Counted from the stretch's first letter, positions 10,227 through 24,654 are shown. The stretch is DNA of 64,000 nucleotides from Phytophthora sp. 'mugwort' (GCA_033558025.1 JAUCEF010000004.1:434001-498000), one strand, 5' to 3'. Made by a program: numbers and translations. The notes: a model not told the origin generated them from the letters alone.

Positions 10227-13091
10227 ATGGCGGAGGGTGGCGCGCTGCTGCACTCGTGTGCCGTGTACCTTTACCTGTATGACAACAACAACGGCTCGTA
10301 TGCGCAGCAGACGGACGCGGCCGTGGGCTGCGCGTTGCTGGCGGGGGACCGTCCGGACGCCTTCTCGCTGCTGCTCTACGACACTCAGAAGACGCCACTG
10401 TTGCAACTGCCCGTGACGCCTGGTACGCGCTTAGTGCCACAGAAAGACAACTACGTCAACTTCTACGACCGCCAGACGCAGCGCAACTACGCTATGCGCT
10501 TTAAGGACGCAGCCACGAGCGAGGCCTTCCTGTCCGCCATCTCTTATTCCAAGGCGCAGGTGCTGGTGCACGCTAGCAAGTCCTATGATCGCCAGAAGCC
10601 CGCAGTGCTGGTGGACCAGCTGGCCATCGGCAAGGAGGACGCAGTCCCGCTCACATTCGGAGATGTGGCCGGCATCACATTTAAGAAGTGGCAGGGCACG
10701 GCGGAACAGAGGGGGAGCTTCTTCTCGTCAAACCCGCTGGAGATTATCAAGCAGCCGACGACCGAAGCCACCAGTGGCAGTGAAGTGAGGAGGATCAGGC
10801 TTGTGGAGGGAGAAGGGCCGAATGAGGCGGACCCTTTCACTCGCATCTTGGCCACGGAAGCGCTCGTGGGCATGCAAAAGATGGGCAGGAGACTTGTGAC
10901 CGTAACGTTCCCGGACGCGAACGAGTGGGTCATTGCAGAGATGGAACTCGTCAAGGTAAAGAAGAACACGAAGTCGAGTGCAGGTACGATACCGACCCCT
11001 GTAGCTGCTGAGCAGAGTGCGACAACGGAGACTGCGCCGGCTGCTGCTGCTAGCGATAATACACAGACGCAAGGAGTTCATGACGAACTGGTGAAGCGTA
11101 TGGCAAGTTTGTCCCGAATGGGAAGTGACAACTCGGGGTTGATTGCAAGTGTGAAAACCAAACTGGACAGTTGCGCGTCCAATAGTGAGATTGACACGTC
11201 GTTGAGTCGAGCAACTTCACTCGGACAACAGTCGGGCGATCCCCCTGCAGGTTACGTTCCGGTTCTTTTGGCAGGTCTTCAGTTACCTGGTGAACGGCCA
11301 GGATCCTTCCGCAATTTCCAGAATGAAGTGCAGATGCCCGTGATCTCGGACGCTGTTTCAACCCCGCAAGCAATATCGCAAGCTGCAAAGGTACTTGAAC
11401 CGCTAAAACATTCCTCTCAGTCCATTGATGTAGATGGTGGTGCACAACTGGTGTCGTTGTCGAACGATATGGAACGACTGATGAAGCAACAGTCGGACTT
11501 GGCGCAACTTCGTGAACAACTGGAAGAGAGTAAACGCAAACTTCAATCTGACGAGACAAACCCAAGTAAATCATCAGCTCGATCGCCTCGCTCTTCGAAT
11601 GGTGTTAGCAGTCACTCAGCAAGCTTGACTGAGTACAAGCCGATGCAAGATAAGCCAGCTTCTTCATTTACACCGTCCGCGTTTGCGCTGATGGGCTCGA
11701 GCGCTCCACCTATCGGGACCTCATCTTCCTATGGTGCGACTTCAAGCTGGACCCCACCGAAACTGGATACAGTGCCGTCCTTCTCGCCGTCTGCTTTTGT
11801 CCCTCCGTTGCAGCCACCCGCAATAATTCCCCCTGCTCCAAGTATGTTTTCGTCGTCACTTACGCCGTATACCAACCGGTCATTCCCGTCCTACTCGTCG
11901 ACCTCAGGGATGTCAGGATCAGGATCGTCACAGGATGTTGAGAATGGTATCATTCGTCTGCAACGATCGTCAACGTCAATCGAGTCCACACTGCAAGATC
12001 TCCAATCCAAGATGGATCGGTTGTTGAACTTGCAAAACTCGATGAAGTCAACCAAATTCGTTGCAAGCTCGGGCAAGTACACTGGTGGTGCGTCTGTCTC
12101 GCCTGCTACGTCTTCATCGTCGTCGTCGTCTTCTTCAATGCTGCTGAAAAATCTCGAAAAGGCTCTTGCTCAGCGTGACCAGCTCCAGGAAATTAATGCT
12201 CGACTTCAGGAATCTAACGGCGACCTTGAATCAAATCTCGAAGATTTGCAAAGCCAGCGTGACTCACTTCAAATGGAGAACGGAACGTTGCTGGACAAAC
12301 TGCAAAACGGTAATCATTTACAACAGGAGAAGTTCCGTTTGGAACTAAGAAGCGTTCAGCAGCAGCTCAGTCATACGCAGGAGCAAATGCTGGTCTATCA
12401 AGAACAGAATTTCCAGCTTCGAGCAGAGCTTGCTGCAAAGGATGAACAGCTTGCGAAGGAGAAGGCAAAGCTGCAAGATGACACGCATAAGCAGCTTGAA
12501 CAGTTGAAGCGGCAGGTTGAAGACGAGGTTCGTCGAGGTTCGAAAGATTCAGTTGAGAGAATGACAGCTGGGAAGGCCACGCTCGAGGCACAAGTCGCCG
12601 AACTGACAGCCCAGAAAAAGCAGTGGGATATTGAACGGGAGATGATGAGCAGCCAGCTGAGTCAAGCTCAGAAGCAGCAGGTCCAGCTTCAAGACGAAAC
12701 AGTTAAATCGCAAAGTGCTCAGAACTCGCGCGTGCAGGAACTTGTAGCTCGCGTTCAGCAGCTGGAAGGTGATTCCAGGGTGCTGAGGAAACAAGCGGAA
12801 GGCTTCCACTCGGATGCACAGCACTTAGAGGAATTGCTGGCATCGAAGGAGCATGAAATGACCCAGCTGCAATCCACAAGGAACGATCAGGAATACGCGG
12901 CGTTGAGCGAGCTCTTTAAGGAGTTCATGAACGATATTTACTTCCACTTCCAAGACGCTTTCGATGAAGACACTGAATTTACCGGCAAAGAAATTGTCAT
13001 GGCCATCCGGAAGATTCTGAAACAGAATACGATGGATATCCTTGCAAAGCTGGAGGAATTCTACCAGCAGCAGGCACTACATCGCCAGTGA
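10227..13091 (+). CDS. FKBP15: FKBP15 (WAFL)-like WH1 and coiled-coil protein
   Basis: A 954-residue intronless protein with a strong start context, CACCATGG. Residues about 1-110 read as a WH1/EVH1-like domain. Residues about 140-250 resemble a degenerate FKBP-type prolyl isomerase domain (GEGPNEADPF, then GMQKMGRRLVTV, ending in VIAEMELVKVKK). About 280-630 is a Ser/Pro-rich disordered linker, and about 640-900 is a long coiled coil rich in Gln and Glu. The last 60 residues (LFKEFMNDIYFHFQ and following) match the C-terminal pattern I know from FKBP15. In animals this protein links early endosomes to WASH and actin; an endosome-transport role here is by homology. Typical active-site aromatic residues of FKBP are not evident, so isomerase activity is doubtful. 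Confidence 0.8.
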   Translation: MAEGGALLHSCAVYLYLYDNNNGSYAQQTDAAVGCALLAGDRPDAFSLLLYDTQKTPLLQLPVTPGTRLVPQKDNYVNFYDRQTQRNYAMRFKDAATSEAFLSAISYSKAQVLVHASKSYDRQKPAVLVDQLAIGKEDAVPLTFGDVAGITFKKWQGTAEQRGSFFSSNPLEIIKQPTTEATSGSEVRRIRLVEGEGPNEADPFTRILATEALVGMQKMGRRLVTVTFPDANEWVIAEMELVKVKKNTKSSAGTIPTPVAAEQSATTETAPAAAASDNTQTQGVHDELVKRMASLSRMGSDNSGLIASVKTKLDSCASNSEIDTSLSRATSLGQQSGDPPAGYVPVLLAGLQLPGERPGSFRNFQNEVQMPVISDAVSTPQAISQAAKVLEPLKHSSQSIDVDGGAQLVSLSNDMERLMKQQSDLAQLREQLEESKRKLQSDETNPSKSSARSPRSSNGVSSHSASLTEYKPMQDKPASSFTPSAFALMGSSAPPIGTSSSYGATSSWTPPKLDTVPSFSPSAFVPPLQPPAIIPPAPSMFSSSLTPYTNRSFPSYSSTSGMSGSGSSQDVENGIIRLQRSSTSIESTLQDLQSKMDRLLNLQNSMKSTKFVASSGKYTGGASVSPATSSSSSSSSSMLLKNLEKALAQRDQLQEINARLQESNGDLESNLEDLQSQRDSLQMENGTLLDKLQNGNHLQQEKFRLELRSVQQQLSHTQEQMLVYQEQNFQLRAELAAKDEQLAKEKAKLQDDTHKQLEQLKRQVEDEVRRGSKDSVERMTAGKATLEAQVAELTAQKKQWDIEREMMSSQLSQAQKQQVQLQDETVKSQSAQNSRVQELVARVQQLEGDSRVLRKQAEGFHSDAQHLEELLASKEHEMTQLQSTRNDQEYAALSELFKEFMNDIYFHFQDAFDEDTEFTGKEIVMAIRKILKQNTMDILAKLEEFYQQQALHRQ

Positions 13092-13507
13092 AGGTAGTCA
13101 GCAGGTGAGAGTGCATTCTGGTGTGCGCTGAAATGAAATTGAATCGGTAAGACAGATGGCGATGGAACTATCCTACTACTCAAAAGCTAAAGAAAAAATG
13201 CTAGCTACCAATGCAGATCCATCTCATTCATGAAAGTGCTATTATTGTTTTTTTCCGTTTGGCAAGTGAAGGGCGGGACGTGTACTTGACCGGGATAACT
13301 TTAGCCTAGGGACCCCGAACCTTCCCGTTGGCACTTTCAAATATTAAAAAGTGATGGAGGTGCTGGTGCTGGCAGCGAACGGTGGTACCGAGACCTTGTT
13401 CGATGTAGTTTTGAGTGTCCTGCAAAGTGGGTGCAAGCGCCAAACTAGTTTCGAGATGGAGACAATGTCATCATTATCCGACTAATCCTGCTCGTGCTGT
13501 GTATGCG
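13092..13507. other. Intergenic, promoter region of the kinase gene
   Basis: AT-richer than the flanking genes, with no coding signal. The preceding gene ends at 13091 and the kinase start is placed at 13508. Confidence 0.4.
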
Positions 13508-15625
13508 ATGCCAATGCAAATTACTGTCACTCCAGCTTCAACGACTCCAATTGAAATTTTGTCGACTTTGCCAGTGGTGAGTTTAACGTGTACATTGATC
13601 CTAAATAACAAGAGAGAACTAACTGGTGGCTATATTCCATTCATTTTCTGATTCACCTTTGATCTTCCTAAGCCTCCTGCAGAACTCCAAGATCACCAAC
13701 TGGTACAACACAATATCTATCTGTAGTGTTTTACACTTGAGAGCTGACCACTTTGCAATGAACAGTTTGTTTCAAGGAAGCGTTTGGATAGAGACTCCCT
13801 GTCTGCCATAGTTTGGAATGAACAGAGTGTTGATACTGCTGCTCCTCCTGAGACGACAGCTACATCTCGCTTGAAATCCGCAGACACTTCTCCAGCTGAT
13901 ACTCTCGGTCCTGTCAATACCAGTCACTTGCTTCGGAAAATTGGAAGAAAAAGCAAAAAAATTAAGCTGCTGGCCGATCAAGTTGACTCGTTCAAGGCGA
14001 AGGCTCAAGATGCCATACAGAAGGCGCAACATCTCGAAATTGAGCAAGAACAATTTTTTGACGACGTGCGTGAAATGAAGGCTCAGTTCGATAAACTAGC
14101 TGAAAAACATCGAAAATTAATGTGGGAATATCTCCCGGCACGTGACCCAAGTCTTCGCGCAATTCCTCGTCTAACAACGCAGTTACCGGAGACAGCTACG
14201 GCAGTCGGAAAGTATCCGTTAGAACAGGTGCTAGGCTACGGCCAGTACGCAGTAGTGTACACCTCAAGTACACCTGAACGTCCAGAGCTGGCGATCAAGG
14301 CAATTGATAAGCAAAAGCTCATCGACCTGGTATCACTGCATCGCATCAGCTCCGAGATTGCTTCATTGAGTGACCCTGCGATTCGCCACCCAGGGATCTT
14401 GGAGCTAGTGGACGTCATCCATACGCGTAAGCATGTTTATCTTGTTACAGAGCGTGGAGGAAAAGATTTATTTGAGTTCTTTGGAGCTCATGCGGATGGA
14501 CTGGGGGAAGATACGATTCGCCCACTGCTTTTACACCTCGCACAGGCCGTGGAAGTATTGCATCGCAACAATTATTGTCATCGAGACTTGAAGCCGTAAG
14601 TTTCATTGCTTGTATTTTTCCATCCGCGCTGCTATTTAGCTTACCTGCTGATTTAATCTCTGTATAGGGAAAATGTTTTATACGATCCAGAAGATTCGCA
14701 TCTGGTCAAACTCATCGACTTTGGTCTGTGCACGAAAGCGATAACAGACCAAGGCTATGAACTTCACGACTTCTGCGGCAGTCCAGGCTTCTTTGCGCCC
14801 GAGTTGCTGCTCCAGGATAGCTACGACGGATGCAAGGCGGATGTTTGGAGCGTCGGCTGCATCCTTCTTGAAGTATCTCCCACAAAATTGTGTTATCGTA
14901 TCTTAAGATTTATCCTAACGTTTAATTTCCGTTTCGTGTGACCTAGCTGGTGCTAGGAAACACACTTTTCTCGTCGATCTGGATGTCCATGTACGAAATT
15001 TCGATCTTGAAAGAACCCCAAAAGTTTGCCCAGTGCGTCGAAGCGGTAAGGAGACATGTTCCATACTTCAATTATTCAATCATATAAAGTATGTTGACGC
15101 ACTATTTTTCATCTGGTAATCAAGGCGTTAGTACAGACACGAGATTTCTGCCACGGACCCGAGTGGAAATACTCAGGCAAGCTACGCAATGCTCTCCTCG
15201 CAATGCTGTGCGAGAATCCGTCGGAACGGTTATCGATCAACCAGGTGCTGGATCATCCGTGGTTAGCTGTCGAAAGTCCATCTCCACCCCGTTCAGCATC
15301 TCCAGCTTCGCGGAGGTCGTCACCTGTCAAGACAAAGGTTATACATGGACCCCCTTTAAGTACTGCAGCTCGGATAGCCGACGACATAACAGCAGATAGC
15401 GACACAAGCGTGCATCCACTTCCTCCGACGTCAGTCGACTACCCGGCAGTAGCGTCTTCTGCACCCGGTTCACCTCGAAGTCATCACCATGTACATTCTC
15501 CATCCGCTGGGTCATTAGCAAAGCTCAGTCTACCAAGTTTATCACCAGAGAAACCTTCGAGCCGCTGCTCTCCAGAGCGCAAGGGGACTGCGGGCAAGCT
15601 CCCGTTCGGCGTCACTCGCGTCTAG
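13508..15625 (+). CDS. Ser/Thr protein kinase with N-terminal coiled coil, five exons
   Basis: Proposed exons are 13508-13576, 13766-14595, 14668-14872, 14947-15045 and 15125-15625 (the last acceptor could be 15136), giving about 567 residues. The introns at 14596, 14873 and 15046 begin GTAAGT, GTATCT and GTAAGG and preserve the frame. The first exon is inferred because the main frame has no ATG before the kinase; its GTGAGT donor and the acceptor at 13764-13765 join in phase. Motifs are the Gly loop GYGQYAVV (about 180), the lysine in LAIKAIDK (about 201), HRDLKPEN (about 295), DFGLC (about 317) and GSPGFFAPE. About 77-145 is coiled coil. After the kinase domain comes a Ser/Pro-rich tail. 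The activation segment is CAMK/ULK-like; substrate unknown. Confidence 0.82.
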
Positions 15626-15720
15626 GCAGCAATCATCAACACTCCAGGGAAATGGAGTGTGCGTGGGGGTTGAATGGGTTAAGTGTCAATTAACTGCCTG
15701 GTTAATGTACGATCTCCCGT

Positions 15721-16109
15721 CTACTGGAGCAGCGTGGGAATGGCTACGAGCAGCTCCTGGGCCTCCTTGAACGTCTCCAGTGGCTCCACCTCGTCACGAT
15801 GGGCGTCAATGAAGTTGGAGACGTCGGTGGCCGCCTCTTTCAGACGGCTCTGGCAGTCCGGTAGCATTGTCTCCGTCTCCACGAGCACCTCTTCTTGCTT
15901 GCGGATGTCGTGCTCATCCTTGCCGTCGGCGCGCATCTTGTCGATCTTGGCCTGCTGCGCTGTGTGCTCCTTAGCGTAGTATTCCAGGTCCTTCTTCACC
16001 CTGTATACATATAGTAATGTAAGGGACTTGGCAGCAAGTATTATCCATACGACTACAGCACGCACCGGCGCAAGGTGCCCACTTTGATCTTGAACTGCCG
16101 CTCCGCCAT
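15721..16109 (-). CDS. TBCA: Tubulin-specific chaperone A (cofactor A)
   Basis: Two exons, 16109-16066 and 16000-15721, separated by a 65-nt GT-AG intron (GTGCGT...TATACAG), encode 107 residues, matching the usual length of about 108. The start is the ATG complementary to 16107-16109, giving MAERQFKIKVGTLRR. The second exon has the cofactor A pattern: KKDLEYYAKE, then KIDKMRADGKDEHDIRKQEE, then MLPDCQSRL, with three predicted helices. The family captures free beta-tubulin during tubulin folding in the cytosol. An unspliced upstream frame to 16155 reads through the intron and is not the protein. The gene lies tail-to-tail with the kinase gene, 95 bp apart. Confidence 0.92.
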
Positions 16110-16354
16110 TGTTGCTCACTTTTGGTATTGATCTCGCACGACTATTTGGTGACACTATGATACTCGATAAAATACGAATTGGTGTGGTGTACCTAAACTG
16201 AAGCCAAGTTGAAGCTCAGCCTCCAAGCGGACATGTATTCACTCACTAAAGGTCAGAAATATTCTCCCAAGTCTCTTGTGCCCATGTGCCTACCTAGCTG
16301 TTCACTTCTCCAGGTTCCAAGGCCGTTAAGAAGCGGCGTAGCTTCCTCCTTCCT

Positions 16355-18499
<2,145 letters not shown>

Positions 18500-18904
18500 T
18501 ATACTAGCGGCACGCGAACCAGTGCGGGTCGAGGTCGCCACCCTCGGCTGTACAGCCGGCGGACATTGCTTGGAACCGCCCGTTGAAGCAGCGTCTGCGC
18601 CAACGCTGGGTTAAATGGCTGACGGAAAATCTGATGAACCAGAAGAGCGACAGCGGGTTAAGGCGCCGTCCAGAGATAAACTGGTTGGCTGGGTTGCCAG
18701 CGCGTGGGACGATCCGATTCGACGATCTCGAACAGGTTTAAGGGCATCCTTGCCGTGCCATCTGTCGACCCAACATTTGAGGCATCGTATAATGCTCGCG
18801 CTGAGCAACTAAAGCGCATGGAGCTTCTTGATCCTGAGGTTGGTGAGGTCGATGATGAAGAAGACATAGTAGACATGATGATCAGAGGAGAGGTAAGCGT
18901 CTAA
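18500..18904 (+). pseudogene. pogo-like transposase, C-terminal fragment
   Basis: Three frames together read the end of a DDE_1 (pogo/Tigger) transposase: VQPADIAWNRPLKQRLR near 18545-18600, containing the third catalytic Asp of the family; KAPSRDKLVGWVASAWDD near 18660-18712; and ISNRFKGILAV followed by an acidic tail ending at 18904. The first part of the protein is absent, so this is a truncated and frameshifted remnant. Confidence 0.6.
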
Positions 18905-19912
18905 GGCAAGCGTAATACATTGTGTTAATCGTTCCCCGCTGTCGGAGGGTAAACCCTTTCCTGGATCTAATTTGGAAGCACTCCTGAGTGCTAAATCGGT
19001 GGGGTTTTTTTTAGTAAGGTGTGTGTTTTCCGTATGGATTGTTAATTATCGATTCTAAGGGCGCCCAAACCCCAAAGTCAAAAGTGTCTCGGATACTACA
19101 CAGGTTTACGGTATATATATTATTAAAGCGCTAGGAAAACTATTCTTTGTCATCAATGTCGTTGTCCGAGTACACTTCACAATATCCTACTTCCTCCGGG
19201 TGGAAAAGTTTGCATCGAAAATCAGATGGAGGACCACAACCACCGTTTCAAATTTAGAGCGGAGCGGATTCTGCCAAAACTTAACCTACATGTTAAACTG
19301 GATACAACCGGAACTAGGATCATAAAACAGCACCACCGTGAAAGGCACGCTTTGGACTTTATTTTGAGGCCCTTTTCGTTCCACATGCTTTCATATTGAC
19401 GAAGATGGTCCAGGCGCCGATTAAAATTGAGAGCGGTCAATTTACGGAACGGAGGGGCGTTAAAGTACCTTCTCTGTGTAAATGTATCGACTCTGCTCTC
19501 TAAAATTTATATTTGACCGAGCATTTGTAGTCACAGGATTGGATAGGCCATCAATGCAGTCTTTCAAGCCCGGAGGAAGTAAACCTCAACACTAACGTCC
19601 CTCCGTCCGTCCGTCTGTCACGCCAAACGTTATTTCTAGCCGCAATCTCATTGGCTGCCGAGCGCAGCGAAGGCGGCCCGCCGGTGGCTAAAACAATATT
19701 CTGCCGAGGCGGCCATTAATGAAAATATAAATAAAACTACTGGTTGCAAAATTGAAATATAGTTTTAGCCCACGTCCTTTCACCTGAAAATAAAGGCCGT
19801 CACATACAGGATGTGTCGCTCACGCTCGGTCCCGACGGGCCGGGACTACCTAGGCAGGCCCACCTACTGGGGCCAAAACTAAACCTACCGCCGCGTAGGC
19901 GGCGGCGCTCGG
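18905..19912. other. Non-coding, element-like flank
   Basis: About 1 kb without a convincing frame. The part from about 19585 to 19915 is GC-rich, with runs such as GTCCGTCCGTCTGTC and CCGCCGCGTAGGCGGCGGC, unlike the AT-rich sequence before it. It may be the terminal region of an LTR-type or other element, but I see no matching second copy in the window. Confidence 0.35.
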
Positions 19913-20062
19913 CTAGTTGATGTGAATGACACACTGGTTGACGTGCGTTTCGATGAGGTCCGCTGTTACCATATCCACCTCGGTGAGTAGCGGCCCATAA
20001 GCTTTCTTGTAGCCATTAGCGGCAGTCTCCGCAGACAAGCTGTCCAACACGGAGCGGATCCA
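19913..20062 (-). pseudogene. Unrecognised short ORF fragment
   Basis: On the minus strand about 50 codons read cleanly (WIRSVLDSLSAETAANGYKK, then AYGPLLTEVDMVTADLIETH) to a TAG at 19913. It reads like the C-terminus of a helical protein, probably element-encoded. No ATG or upstream continuation was found. Confidence 0.3.
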
Positions 20063-20944
20063 TTGCACTGCTCTTCAAGGTCTCTTCTCACGCAGCCAAC
20101 GTAACACAAGTTACGTCTAGACTCGAAGTTGACTCGCTAAATTCGGGGTAAAACTCATTGATAACCTTAGCGACGTCTTTGGACTCTCCGAAGCTCGAGC
20201 GACAGTCAGCTTATCGCGTGCGGAGATATTGCGTCCGCCGTTCACAGCGAGACGCTTGCTTGATGCTCAGACCATCTACGGATGGCTGGCTGAAGGGCAC
20301 ACCCTCATACCGGCATATTACCAATACTTTTGTAGCGAAAAAACTGCAACGGGAGTTATAAGCCGAGACCGCGAAAGGGTGCAAATGCTGCAATGTGATT
20401 GGACGCTCTTATATGAAGCAAGGGGAGAAAACTTTGTCCGCTTATCGTCTTCAGCAGAATGCCCGGTGGCACCGTTGGAGATGGGCCCCGTGCTCACCCG
20501 ATGTACAGTAAAAACGTATCCCATGTAGTGCAGAAGAAAGGATACTATGATGAGCGCACCATGCACATTTGGATCGACGACTAGCGATTTTACTGAAAAT
20601 GATACTTATCACAATAATACTGACTGGGTGTCGACCGCCTGTTATGTCACCGAGGGTGCTGCTCTTAGACAGCTTGAACACTCACAAAATTACCAGTGTA
20701 CCGACGAAACTCGGCGGCACCCTCTCTATGGAAGTCGAGTTTATTCCAACGGGAATAACAGCCCTCTCGCAATATACGGGGGTCGCGGTAATGCGAATTT
20801 CAAGATGGAAGACCGCAGTCTATACGTGAAGTAGTGATGGTAAAGAACCGTTCTCGACGTTTCTAAAACAATGGTTGGAAAACCACGAGGTTGGGAACCG
20901 TGTTTAAAAATAGCAATATGCAAACCTCTCCAGTTTAGCACTTC

Positions 20945-22644
20945 TTCTAATCTTTAAATATCTGTCTCGGGCCCCATCACACACTCAGGATACTCACGGA
21001 TCCTTGCCAGATCGATCCACGTCGTCGAGGAAGCAGCAAGATTGATGTAGATATAGACGAGCTTCTCAACCATATCCTTCGTCAACCGGTTCCGCGTTTT
21101 GCTGTGGATGAAGTCGAATATGCTCCAAGCGCGCTCACTCGCCGCCGAAGAGGTCGGAACAGCAAGCACTAATCGCGCGAGGTCATAAAACTCGGGATAC
21201 TTGGCTCTGTACGCTTGCTCGTTGCTGTCCTACCAGTGGCTTGGTGCTTCAGCAGCGTACTGAGCCTTTTCAGCAGCTGACCGCCCTCTCTTCACACTTT
21301 TAAATGTATACAGAGCCGCAGTGAATTCTGCTTCAGAAGTATTCTCGTTAAGTTAGCTCGCTTTGCAAACTTAACCGCCGCATTAACGCTGGTATTCATG
21401 TAGTTCTCCATGAAATCACACGTATCGGTGGCTGGATCACGAAAAAAATTGCAATTTTGATTGCATCTGTCTTTACAAATTTCCATCGAGTGTCGATGTG
21501 ACCTTCAATCTTAGTTTGAAAACCTGCTGGAAGCCCTCGATTTATGGTTGCGTAGGGATCATGCCTTTCCAACGACGGAACAACGGATACACTTTCGAAG
21601 TCGCACACTTGTCGGACTCCAGCTTCTGTAGCACTTCAACGATGGGGTCGATTAACTTTACAGCATGCTCCAATCGCTGTCAGAAGACCGGATCATCGAT
21701 AACTTCCGATACGTTATCCAGTAATGTGCCATTCGCCGGTGTTACTTGGAAACGCTTCAGCAGTTCAGAGTTGTCAGAAGCACTAAACAGCTTCTTAATA
21801 GTGGTCATATTACTCAGCACGCTTCGAAGGCATGCATGTAGTGTATACCATCGTGTCTGGATTGGAATAACTAGTGCACGTCGTCGATCGGAGCTCGGCA
21901 GTGTTGCTGCTTGGTGTAGAGAACGAAATTGATCCACGAATGTATCATGAGCTTGAATGACTGTGGATTATAGATGGCGAAATTCATCCAACAGCGCGTG
22001 ATGATCTCGAACAAATTTCGTGACGAGCACAGCTTCTTTGCGAACTGTTGGGAAGAACGAAATCTTAGAGACATCCTGAATTAAAAGATGATAGTGTGTG
22101 CAGCACAACCACCAGCAAAAATGGGCAACTTCGACTTCTAAATGGCCCATGCGTTAACCATATTGCTTGCGTTGTCTATATTGCATATTGCCTGCACTCG
22201 TCACGCATGCGCTGAATCATTGGCCCAGCCAGCTTATGATGTGACGGAATTACCAGCCCTGGTGCTAGCATCTCAATGAACTGCCGAGCATCCAGTACAA
22301 ACGACAAAGCATAGCCGAACATCATTCGCGCGAAGGCGAAGTCAAATTGTTCTTGCGTGATCGGAGTACGACCAGCTCCCACTGTCGACGCGTCGCCAGA
22401 GTTTGTTGGTACTGCACTTGTGCTCACCGAGGGCCCATCCGTAGTCACCTGGGTCGAAGTGGCAGCCGTAGGATTCGCTGATGTACAGCAACAGTCCGCA
22501 ATAGAGTTGCGTCTCTTTCCTGCTGCAGACAACCTGCCGCGCATACCCGAGGAGAATATCGGCGTTCCACATGCCAGTGGGACTGACGTCGCCCATGATG
22601 CCTGGGGGACATGTCGGCTTGTTCTTCAGTTTTGAGGAGAGCAA
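20945..22644 (-). pseudogene. hAT transposase relic I
   Basis: Pieces in several frames lie in hAT order on the minus strand. 22544-22176 contains ITQEQFDFAFARMMFGY, then FIEMLAPGLVIPSHHKLAGP. 22150-21968 contains HLLIQDVSKI, as in the hAT core around the second catalytic region. 21937-21680 contains IQTRWYTLHACLRSVL. 21169-20954 contains SSAASERAWSIFDFIHSKTR, the C-terminal hAT dimerisation motif. Many stops and frameshifts show it is dead. I did not find terminal repeats or 8-bp target duplications. Confidence 0.72.
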
Positions 22645-23092
22645 GTGGGGTGTGAGTACCTTGCCTCTGCGGTAATAGTGATTGTCGCGGTGAACTGCCG
22701 ATGACTTGATCCACTATTCCGCAACAACACCTCACGGGGGCCGCGCGAAGGCATCGTTGTCTTCGGCTCGGTCTCGAAGGAGCGGTATCAGGTCAATATT
22801 TATGATGTCGCGGGGTTTGATGCCGTACGTCCAGGGAATCCGGGTTTCAAATAATTACAAAAAAATACCTCCAATTTTAATATGTAATTACGTATTTAGA
22901 CCCTCCCAATTGTTTTTGAATATGGACCAATTCGAGTCCGAGGCGTAAGTTGGTGGATGGGAGGCCCCAGTCGCCCATTCCTGTATTCTACGCGGTTTGT
23001 GGAACATTTTGACGGCCTCTACATTCTCGCAGACCTGAATTTTCTCCTGTCTACACAAGCCCCCACCCGCCAAGCCCCTCTTCCCCACCACC

Positions 23093-24654
23093 ATGCCCAT
23101 TTCCACCCGTGACATCTGTGCCATCCTCTTCTCCCGCCACGTCGACGGCGTGTTCACGTGCGAGACGTGCGGCAAATCCTGCAAGAGCGTCAACGGCTTT
23201 ACAAACCTCATCGCGCATTTGAAGCGCTACCATCCATCGTGCGAGCTGGAGGCGCAGACCGCTATCCTGAATTGTAATATCTCCAGCTCCGACTTGTCGA
23301 CGAGTGCAGCCTCTCTATCTACCCGTGTGAGCTGGTGGTCATGGAACGCCTCCCATTCAACTTCGTTGAGCGCAGACTTGTCCGTCTCAACACGCGGCTG
23401 TCGTCCATCTCTGTTGAAACGCTTATGGCGTATTTTATTCGTCTCAATACGCAGGCGGTAGCTAAAGCTGCTTTAATGTTGCCTAAGACATTCGGGCTGG
23501 TGATTCACGGTTGGACAAGCGGTCCCGTCACTACGTGGCTATTTTTGCGTTGTTCGACGACGGCTCAGAGGCCACGACCAGTGCTGACTCCAGCGACTAC
23601 TACGACGACCTACATTGCAGTCGCCGGCGCTTAACTTCTGGTATTTAGCCCGCTGGACGATGAGGGGGACCTCAGTGCTCAAAGTTCGATCTTATTGCGG
23701 ACACGCTCTCGCGCTATGATAAGCCATGGGATGCAGTTGCATTCATGGTCGGCGATAATTGTTATGTAAATCAGTACATTGGTCGGCGAGAGGACGGCAT
23801 CCCCCTGATTGGTGAGCGCCAGTCATCGATACCAGCTTGCTGGTCGCGAGTTCCTGAAAAAGAAAGAGGCAGTGATTAATCGCGTGCATACGCTGATGCT
23901 TAAGTTGCGGACTATCAAGGGTCGCGCACTTCTGCAACGTGTGACGCCGCTCGCACCCGTTCTGAAACGGCACGAGGTGGTCGAGCGTCTGTGCAATGCT
24001 TCGACGCTACATGGAAATCTACGCGGTGATTGGCCAGCTGGGACACGACGTGCTAGTCGGGCATGACATTCAGCCGCTGTTGCTCAAACGAGCTGAAACC
24101 GAGTCGGTCCGTACTATTTTAGTCGACTTGGAACGGTTCGAAGCTGTGACAAAAGACGCTTCAGCGCTCCACACTGACTCTCTCTGCTGTGCGACGACTC
24201 TTCGACCACGTCTTAAGGTCGTACCCTCAAATGAGTACGCGCCTCCTACCTAATGCGGCTATAGTTAGTTAATTACCCGGCGATGAAAACCGGCATTATA
24301 AAACTGCAGCACCAGGAGGTGCTGTCTAGCACGGAGCGGACCGTCGTTGCTGTTTTCAAGCAGCCAGAGGGTGTACGGACGTCAACTGCAACAATGAAGG
24401 CCGAAGCGTCGTTTGTGTCGTCGGCATTCAAGCGGCGCAAGACGCGCACTACATCGACGTCGGCTTCGTCTCCGACGTGAACGAGTGAAAGCGCTTCTTC
24501 TCCGCCGCGAAAATGGTCTTTGCCGACCTCAGACAGCGCATGGAGCTTGAGACGCTCGAGATGGTGATGTTACTTATGTTGAACAAGGACCTATGGACGC
24601 CGGATACTGTTCACCGCATTCGAGAAGCGCCGCGCAGCAATAATTGTAATTAAT
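23093..24654 (+). pseudogene. hAT transposase relic II, with BED-type zinc finger
   Basis: It starts with an ATG at 23093 and a BED-like finger (CETCGKSCKSVNGFTNLIAH followed by LKRYH). A frameshift then leads to MERLPFNFVERRLVRL and LPKTFGLVIHGWTS (23341-23520), and later FMVGDNCYVNQYIG near 23742. The C-terminal pieces are VLSSTERTVVAVFKQPEGV near 24319 and, in another frame, RFFSAAKMVFADLRQRMELE near 24491, which is the hAT dimerisation region. This is the same subfamily as the minus-strand relic at 25450-26782. It is not functional. Confidence 0.7.
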
